Part shown: one piece after another, positions 58,901 to 64,000 of the stretch | Layout of the letters: every line of letters starts with the position of its first letter | Position numbering within the stretch: position 1 is the first letter of the stretch | DNA from: Ciona intestinalis | Taxonomy: Eukaryota > Chordata > Ascidiacea > Phlebobranchia > Cionidae | DNA: 64,000 nucleotides | NCBI RefSeq assembly: GCF_000224145.3 | Contig: NW_004190442.2 | Location: forward strand, 39,594 to 103,593 | Direction of reading: 5' to 3' | Translations under genes and position numbers: made by a program | Notes under the pieces: model-generated | The model's input: only the letters and a program-made list of their open reading frames with translations | The model's database searches: none | What the model was told of the DNA's origin: nothing

Positions 58901-59328
58901 ATAAGAAAGATATTAATAGACCCGTATTCCTATAATATAAAGAACTTTCCGCGACAAAAAGTAATTAAAGGCAAAATATTACGGCTAAATTGTGGTTGTT
59001 AATATTATATTTCAAACTATGCGTGATTGCTTCCGAGGCTGGCAGTGTGTATACTATAGCTGCAACAAGCTAATACTACAATTATGACAACGCTCACGAG
59101 TCGATTTTCCAAAACTTTATGTAACCGTAGCCCGCGATTCTAATACAGTTTTGTTATTTGTTAAAAACACGATGACGAAATTTTATTATGCGCTAACGGT
59201 ATTCATCTTACCCAATAGTACAATATATAATGCTTACCGTCAGTCAGATTACTTTGCGCATTCCCCCCACTCGGAAAACTGAACACACAGCTTAATATAA
59301 GTAAAATAGTCAGTAGTACATTTGCCAT
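49980..59328 (-). CDS. Integrin beta subunit
   Basis: Cell-surface adhesion receptor chain. Exons, high to low: 59328-59238, 58452-58323, 58007-57856, 57588-57476, 57013-56898, 56637-56454, 56127-55990, 55589-55443, 55110-55021, 54683-54549, 54017-53906, 53724-53645, 53400-53282, 53022-52910, 52329-52136, 51898-51779, 51435-51308, 50934-50810, 50690-50527, 50108-49980; 859 aa. Signal peptide 1-23; Cys-rich PSI domain (about 31-74); QLRPQEISLKLRIG; beta-I domain with LDLYYVMDLSLSM, MIDAS residues D149, S151, S153; DEPEGGFDALMQIAVC; four Cys-rich I-EGF modules (about 470-725); membrane span about 769-790; cytoplasmic YDKRKWEEF. The usual NPxY sites read NPIH (820-823) and NPRF (832-835). The exon 11 donor was moved 4 bases to keep phase and the Cys frame. 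The paralogue among ascidian beta chains was not resolved. Confidence 0.93.
50158..50275 (-). mobile_element. Family A MITE, partial, integrin intron 19
   Basis: Left two-thirds of a reverse copy (GTGGGGCAAGATGGGACCCG, CTCGTCCCATTTGGTAAAAA). Confidence 0.6.
50325..50445 (-). repeat. SINE-tail unit, integrin intron 19
   Basis: One good reverse unit plus the start of the body junction (CTTTGTGGG). It lies behind the MITE fragment at 50158-50275. Confidence 0.75.
50999..51200 (-). mobile_element. SINE, integrin intron 17
   Basis: Half a tail unit, body (ACAAGCCATTAGTGACCACT, GGGTTGGAGCAATTGCTTTT) and the start of the head. Confidence 0.7.
51955..52115 (-). repeat. SINE-tail units, integrin intron 15
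   Basis: About 1.5 reverse units; the first is internally shortened. Confidence 0.7.
52384..52885 (+). mobile_element. Complete SINE: tRNA-like head, body, three tail units (integrin intron 14)
   Basis: The best copy for family structure. The head GCGCCATGGCACAGTTGGTT has an A-box, followed by ACCCAGAGGTATTGGGTTCA, a B-box-like segment. The body is GGGCAAGACACTTAATGACA ... CCAACCCAGTGGTCACTAAT, then three forward ~98-bp units. It lies in the integrin gene in antisense, and its tail ends within about 25 bases of exon 14. I recall a composite Ciona SINE named Cics-1, not verified. Confidence 0.85.
53455..53610 (-). mobile_element. SINE head and body without tail, integrin intron 12
   Basis: Reverse body (CATTAGTCAACGCTGGGTTA) and tRNA-like head (inverse of CCGTGGCAAAGTGGTTAGCC). 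Confidence 0.7.
53783..53888 (+). repeat. SINE-tail unit, integrin intron 11
   Basis: One forward unit, ending about 17 bases from the exon 11 donor. Confidence 0.75.
54108..54500 (-). repeat. Four SINE-tail units, integrin intron 10
   Basis: Reverse units of about 98 bp; the last is recombined with an inverted piece (TTGCCCCGTCATGCGAGAAT). Confidence 0.8.
54703..54896 (+). mobile_element. Family A MITE, integrin intron 9
   Basis: Complete forward copy beginning with a run of nine G, ending TTTCCCAACACTACTTATA, about 20 bases before exon 10. Confidence 0.75.
55660..55790 (+). repeat. Family C repeat, integrin intron 7
   Basis: AAAGATCATAGCAATTTAAA, ACGAAAAGAAGGGAATTAGC, ATAAAAGTGCCAATTAAAGC. 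Confidence 0.6.
56648..56870 (-). mobile_element. SINE, two tail units and body remnant, integrin intron 5
   Basis: One intact reverse unit, a half unit, then the body/head remnant AATGGTAGCAGCATCGAGCT. Confidence 0.7.
57720..57830 (+). repeat. Family C repeat, integrin intron 3
   Basis: ACAATAGCGAAAATCATATT, AAAGTGAAAGTTATTAAAAC. A weaker copy also lies at 56165-56290. Confidence 0.6.
58080..58210 (+). repeat. Family C repeat, integrin intron 2
   Basis: AAACGATAGCGAAGATCATA, GCTATGGGAAAAGGTGTGGG, TAAAGCGTGGCCGTTG. Confidence 0.6.
58500..58690 (+). repeat. Two decayed SINE-tail units, integrin intron 1
   Basis: Forward units, the first shortened; ends GTTACATTCATTCAATTT, the usual family terminus. 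Confidence 0.65.
59100..59222 (-). mobile_element. Family A MITE remnant, integrin intron 1
   Basis: Right part of a reverse copy (ACCGTAGCCCGCGATTCTAA, TTGTTAAAAACACGATGACG). Confidence 0.5.
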
Positions 59329-59591
59329 TATCAACAAAATAAACACTATTCCTTTAAAAAGTTTTCTTTCCAATTATAATTCTACTTGTAACCTATCTTT
59401 ACATTTGCACAACTCTGCGCTGTTTAAACCTGTGTGTGCGGATACACAACCTATATGTTGTTGTTATAACCTGACGTATAAGCGCACTGTATTCCAAACC
59501 ACCCACAATATTTCCGGGAAACACGAGACAACGTATGCATGAGTATCAGGTGATCATTATTACTCAACGGTTGCGCTTAAATGAATCAATG

Positions 59592-59695
59592 AATGTAACT
59601 TATTTATCCTCGCATGGCGGGGCAACTATAGTCGTTATAACACGGGTGTTCTGTTCCATACAATTCGTGCCCGCTTACGAGTTACCACCTGTGTA
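59592..59695 (-). repeat. SINE-tail unit between integrin and TMEM165-like genes
   Basis: One good reverse unit in the presumed integrin promoter region. A family F-like piece (GGGTGTTTGGGGTAAGGGGT) lies at about 59880-59945. Confidence 0.75.
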
Positions 59696-60002
59696 ACAGT
59701 GCAAAGTTGGGGAGTATTTATTTATTTGTGATTTAACGTACAGCTGACTTAATAATTTGCATATAAAAACACATGCGAGGGACAATATGTATTAAAATAT
59801 GAAAGTAAACAAACATTGTTTAGTTTAATATGGCCAGCCTGCTTGACCGGACCGCGTCGTAAACTGGCTTCAGAAATCCCTGGGTGTTTGGGGTAAGGGG
59901 TCAAATACCGTCAATCTGGAGTCCTCGTGACCCCAAGCACACAGAACAGAACCATATTACGCTTTAGTATACTATGATAAAACCGCCGGCTTACATGTAA
60001 GA

Positions 60003-62028
60003 TTAATATTTCTCCAACGTTATGAGATTTGATATTGATGTCGATAACAGGATGATTCCACCAAGCAGGGTCGCTGTAATGCAATAGTTGTTAAAACAAT
60101 GTCTCACGTTTCCCCACCACGTGAGGATAAATAAGTTACATACGTGGTAACTTATAAGCGGGCACAAGGTGTATGAAACAGAACACCCGTGTTATAGCGA
60201 CTCGTTTTCTATAGCCATGCGAAAAGATACATTCATTTTCTACTCCAGCATACCTGCTTTCGTAGGTAATCGTTTTGTAAGCTCACTAGCACCGTAAACG
60301 GCAAGCAAAGTCGAGATTAAGTAGCCACACGCGGCGCCAATGAGTAAACTAGCGTTGTCTTTGCAGGTGGACAAAAGAAACGTTGTTACTTGTGAGCGAT
60401 CGCCCATCTCTGCTACACAAGTCAGCATGAAGATCTGGGATTTGTAACACGAGTTTAAACATGTATTGTACAACATATATAAAGACGGGGGAAGATGGGA
60501 CACCTTTTCAATATACTTCGTCATCCCATTTAGTAGTAAACGAAGACCATTCAAAGAATTAAAAAACATAGCGTTACGACTCCCATAAACCGCTTTTAAT
60601 TGTTTAAACACGATCAGGATATTTGGATATTATGTGTAAAGGTGTCCCATCTCCCCCCACCCTACTATATAAGGCAAAAACGTAAGCGTTTTTCTAATCA
60701 TGGGCTATAGATTGAAACCAGTCAATCATAATATTACCCACAAAGTTACATACATGGTAACTCGTAAGCGGGAACGAGGTGTATGAAACATAACACCCGT
60801 GTTATAAAAACTGTCGTTGCCCCGCCATGCGAGGATAAATAGGTTACATTCATTCAATGCAAATATAAAGCAGATTATACAACCTTCCAAAATGCAGTAA
60901 CACAAAAGTTCCCATTTTCGCTTTTTTCGCTTTTAACTTCAATTTCCCCCTAAAATAAAATAATAAGTTAACGTATTGTGTGGTGGGGCAAGAAGGGACA
61001 TGTTTTCATTCCTTTTTCTTGTCCCATTTAGCAATAAGTAAAAAGTGCCTCCAGAAATACATCATCTCTAAAAGATCGTTGTTAATTGTTAAAAACATCG
61101 TTAGAAAATATGTGAATTAGGCGCTTGAATCTTTCTCCATAGACCATAATTAATACACGCATGTGAATATTCACCTGGTCACATTGTTCAGTATCGCAAG
61201 CCGTAGTTAACCATGCATCTCGTAACAACCCAAAGCCAAATATACCAAGGATAATTTGAACAATGTATTTGATGAAAACCGTTTTCCCGAATCGTGTGAA
61301 CGTAACAGTTAAATGGGCGATTACGACTGCGAATGAAAGTTTTATTGTTATTTTCATAGATGTTTTATGAGGCAAAAGGCGCCACAAGTCGAGACTTAAT
61401 TTTCATTTGTATATTTTCTCCTTTCGTTATATGTTATTGACCTTGCCGATATGTAGCATATTTAAACACGAACTGCTATATGGGCTCGGTGTTAAAACAT
61501 ATAGTAGGGGAAGATGGGACACCATTAGCACATAATACCCAGATATCCTGACCATTAAAAAAAAAACATTTAAAAACGGTTTAAGGAGTCGTCAGAAAAC
61601 GGTTTTATAATTCTTTGAATGCTCTTTGTTTACTACCAAATGGGACAAGAAAATGGAATTGAAAGGTGTCTCATCTTTCCTCACCCTACTATATCTGAGC
61701 ACGGTGTGTACGACTGTCGTTGCCCCACCATACAAAGATAAACAAGTTATATGCGTACATTTAATTCAAATGCAATCTCATGAAAGTTGATACTCGCCAC
61801 GGGGCAGTTGGAGCTAGAACTGCTACCAAAACATAAACTATGACGACACAATACATATCACTCGCCTGCTTGTAAGGACATAAATATCAACGCAACAAAC
61901 GAAGCCAACAACACCGTTATCTTGCTTTGATATCGCATAGAAGCGGCTGCAGCGATCAGGAAACTTTTGTCTCCTAATTCTGATGTGACTACCAACCCAA
62001 ACGTAGAGACGAAAACTTCAAGCGACAT
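60003..62028 (-). CDS. TMEM165/GDT1-type cation transporter (UPF0016 family)
   Basis: Golgi-type Mn/Ca-proton exchanger family. Exons, high to low: 62028-61866, 61326-61175, 60949-60884, 60434-60254, 60073-60003; 210 aa. The two family motifs E-x-G-D-K/R-S are present: ELGDKS (17-22) and EMGDRS (136-141), one per three-helix half, linked by a charged loop (GEIEVKSEKSENG). FVALIFMSLQA/VVIAHLTV and IVQIILGIFGFGLLRDA align with TMEM165. Human TMEM165 is longer because of an N-terminal extension that is absent here. Intron 1 starts GCGAGT, not GT: only this choice keeps the frame and the TMEM165-like junction. The other introns are GT-AG. Minus-strand AATAAA lies at 59717-59726. Confidence 0.85.
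60090..60235 (+). repeat. SINE-tail unit, TMEM165-like intron 4
   Basis: A half unit and one full forward unit, ending TTCATTTTC beside exon 4. Confidence 0.75.
60484..60668 (-). mobile_element. Family A MITE, TMEM165-like intron 3
   Basis: Complete reverse copy (GGGGGAAGATGGGACACC ... CCCATCTCCCCCCACCCTAC). Confidence 0.8.
60740..60855 (+). repeat. SINE-tail unit, TMEM165-like intron 3
   Basis: One forward unit ending GGTTACATTCATTCAAT, about 25 bases before the exon 3 donor. Confidence 0.75.
60980..61125 (-). mobile_element. Family A MITE, partial, TMEM165-like intron 2
   Basis: Reverse copy (GTGTGGTGGGGCAAGAAGGG start) lacking its right end. Confidence 0.65.
61498..61694 (+). mobile_element. 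Family A MITE, TMEM165-like intron 1
   Basis: Complete forward copy with an expanded A run (about 61555-61567) in the middle. Confidence 0.8.
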
Positions 62029-62089
62029 AACTGACTCAATATGAATTAACTTATACTGTACTGTAGGTTTAGCAGCTTTTATTCGACAC

Positions 62090-62195
62090 TTTCACTTTAG
62101 TGGTTTATATCAGTGTATAACGACTGTCGTTTTTGTGCTCTTCTTGGTGTATTAATTAATCGGATCTTCGCTATCGTATTCAAAGAGATAATAAT
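62090..62195 (-). repeat. Family C repeat upstream of the TMEM165-like gene
   Basis: Reverse copy (ACGACTGTCGTTTTTGTGCT, GGATCTTCGCTATCGTATTC), about 60 bases above the start codon. Confidence 0.6.
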
Positions 62196-62299
62196 AATTA
62201 TGTTATGAATGTAACTTCACTTCTACAACACATTCATACACACGTGTTGTATTCCCACGTTTCTAAACTAATAAGCGATTACAAGAGCAAATAAACCGC

Positions 62300-62650
62300 C
62301 GTAGTTGCACAGTTGGTTAGCGCGCCTGCCTCCAACCCAGAGGTAATGGGTTTAAGGCTCGTCGCTGCTATCATTGTGGCCGTATGTGTCCTTGAGCAAG
62401 ACACTTAACGGCAATTTCTCCAACCCAGTGGTCGCTAATGGGTTATTTAAACTATCAGCCATACAGAAATTCAATCACCCACAAAGTTACATACGTGGTA
62501 ACTTGTAAGCGGGCATGAGGTGTATGAAACAGAACACCCGTGTTATAACGACTATCGTTGCCCTGCCATGCGAGGATAAATAAGTTACATACGTGGTAAC
62601 TTGTAAGCGGGCATGAGTGTATGAAACAGAACACCCGTGTTATAACGACC
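62300..62650 (+). mobile_element. SINE: head, body and two tail units
   Basis: Head GTAGTTGCACAGTTGGTTAG, body GAGCAAGACACTTAACGGCA, tail units from 62485. The second unit is cut mid-way and joined to the left end of the 2022-3038-type element. Confidence 0.8.
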
Positions 62651-62712
62651 AAAGTTAGTATAGACCAAGTTAGGAACCGGCGCTCGTGTCCGCCATTACG
62701 GAGGCCACAGAG
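62647..62712 (+). mobile_element. Left end of the ~1 kb inverted-repeat element
   Basis: AGTTAGTATAGACCAAGTTA ... GCCATTACGGAGGCCAC, like 2025-2078, inserted in a SINE-tail unit and cut by the gap. Confidence 0.6.
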
Positions 62713-63212
62713 NNNNNNNNNNNNNNNNNNNNNNNNNNNNNNNNNNNNNNNNNNNNNNNNNNNNNNNNNNNNNNNNNNNNNNNNNNNNNNNNNNNNNNNN
62801 NNNNNNNNNNNNNNNNNNNNNNNNNNNNNNNNNNNNNNNNNNNNNNNNNNNNNNNNNNNNNNNNNNNNNNNNNNNNNNNNNNNNNNNNNNNNNNNNNNNN
62901 NNNNNNNNNNNNNNNNNNNNNNNNNNNNNNNNNNNNNNNNNNNNNNNNNNNNNNNNNNNNNNNNNNNNNNNNNNNNNNNNNNNNNNNNNNNNNNNNNNNN
63001 NNNNNNNNNNNNNNNNNNNNNNNNNNNNNNNNNNNNNNNNNNNNNNNNNNNNNNNNNNNNNNNNNNNNNNNNNNNNNNNNNNNNNNNNNNNNNNNNNNNN
63101 NNNNNNNNNNNNNNNNNNNNNNNNNNNNNNNNNNNNNNNNNNNNNNNNNNNNNNNNNNNNNNNNNNNNNNNNNNNNNNNNNNNNNNNNNNNNNNNNNNNN
63201 NNNNNNNNNNNN
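62713..63212. other. Assembly gap, 500 N
   Basis: Exactly 500 unresolved bases. Long open frames that cross it are artefacts of the N run. Confidence 0.97.
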
Positions 63213-64000
63213 AACTTGAAAAATGATAAAAACATAAATAGTAAATACAAAAATTAAGTAACAACACAATATAATGGCCAAATAAACACATATATATGTA
63301 TGCTCCTATATTGATTAAAAATGCTAATTAATGGCTTAATTAGGCAGGTCAAATTTAACCAATAATTTTAATTTCAAAATATCCAGTTAAAAGTATTGTT
63401 TCAATAAATGTATTATAACAAACCAAACACAAAAGTAATTTTTAAGAAATACATTTGATACCTAGATGTACGTGCCCATTATAGTTGTATATATTATGTT
63501 TGTGTGCGGGATGTGTACACACTAAGTTTACCAACCATATATTACTGTGGGGTAAGATGGGATACCATTAGCAACTAAATCCCATATTTCCTGATCATAT
63601 TTTTAACAATTAACAAAGCTCTTTTAGATTCATGAGGACACAGTTGTGCAAAAATTCTTTGTTTTCTACCAAATTGTTGTCTCATCTTACCCCGCCCTAC
63701 TATATCTTCTGTATAGCAAGATGAAACTGAATCCCCTACGCCCCCTAATCTGTACATTCATGTTAATTGTGTTAAAAATCCACACTCATTGTTATTTCCA
63801 CTACAACGAACAATGTCTTACCCTGCTTGGCTGTAACACAGTAAGGTCTACTTCATCTGTACTGTACCTGGAATGCAGTGTATTATGTAATTTCTACTAC
63901 AAGGCATAAGTTAATTATACTTACGGGTTCATCTGGTATAAAACGCTATAAAACATTTAAAAAATGGTATACATAAAAAGGGTATGTATATATATAAACA
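63213..64000. other. Intergenic, no gene recognised
   Basis: AT-rich. Apart from one MITE, nothing was identified. Confidence 0.4.
63545..63705 (+). mobile_element. Family A MITE
   Basis: Forward GGTAAG-type copy (CTGTGGGGTAAGATGGGATA ... CATCTTACCCCGCCCTACTA). Confidence 0.75.

Noticed and set aside
62455-63291. Open frames of 177-278 codons across the right-hand gap
   Set aside because: Most of their length is the 500-N run; the ends are repeat sequence.

Overview
The window reads as nuclear DNA from a solitary sea squirt, most likely a Ciona species. This rests on compact chordate-type genes (vertebrate-style ciliary opsin, integrin beta, TPR, SBK-like kinase) with many short GT-AG introns, AT-rich spacers, and two very abundant short repeat families that resemble what I recall of Ciona: a ~190 bp palindromic-ended MITE and a tRNA-headed SINE with a tail of ~98 bp units. 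The species is an inference; no search was run.

Layout. 1-7300: no convincing host gene; a nest of DNA elements (900-4400), an LTR-like remnant (~6580-6790), repeats and a 50-N gap. 7311-9759 (+): five-exon alpha-1,3-fucosyltransferase (421 aa). 10586-11266 (-): single-exon METTL27-like methyltransferase (226 aa). 13258-17575 (+): eight-exon ciliary opsin (348 aa). 19051-43438 (-): the whole TPR nuclear-basket gene, which I could thread in frame through 49 exons to 2344 aa. 45636-49238 (+): five-exon SBK-like kinase homologue with degenerate catalytic motifs (424 aa). 49980-59328 (-): twenty-exon integrin beta subunit (859 aa). 60003-62028 (-): five-exon TMEM165/GDT1-type transporter (210 aa) whose first intron appears to be GC-AG. 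62029-64000: repeats and a 500-N gap.

The genes are not an operon-like set; they are unrelated neighbours. Opsin and TPR converge, as do the kinase and integrin. The most unusual content is how repeats interact with genes: a 132 bp copy of the opsin last-exon junction sits in a TPR intron beside a SINE-tail array; a MITE end supplies an opsin splice donor; a MITE end has expanded into a satellite in a fucosyltransferase intron; six TPR introns carry one repeat family right after the 5' splice site; and a kinase intron is flanked by a 17-bp duplication containing AGGT, as expected for recent intron gain. All splice models are read by eye from consensus sites, reading phase and family similarity.
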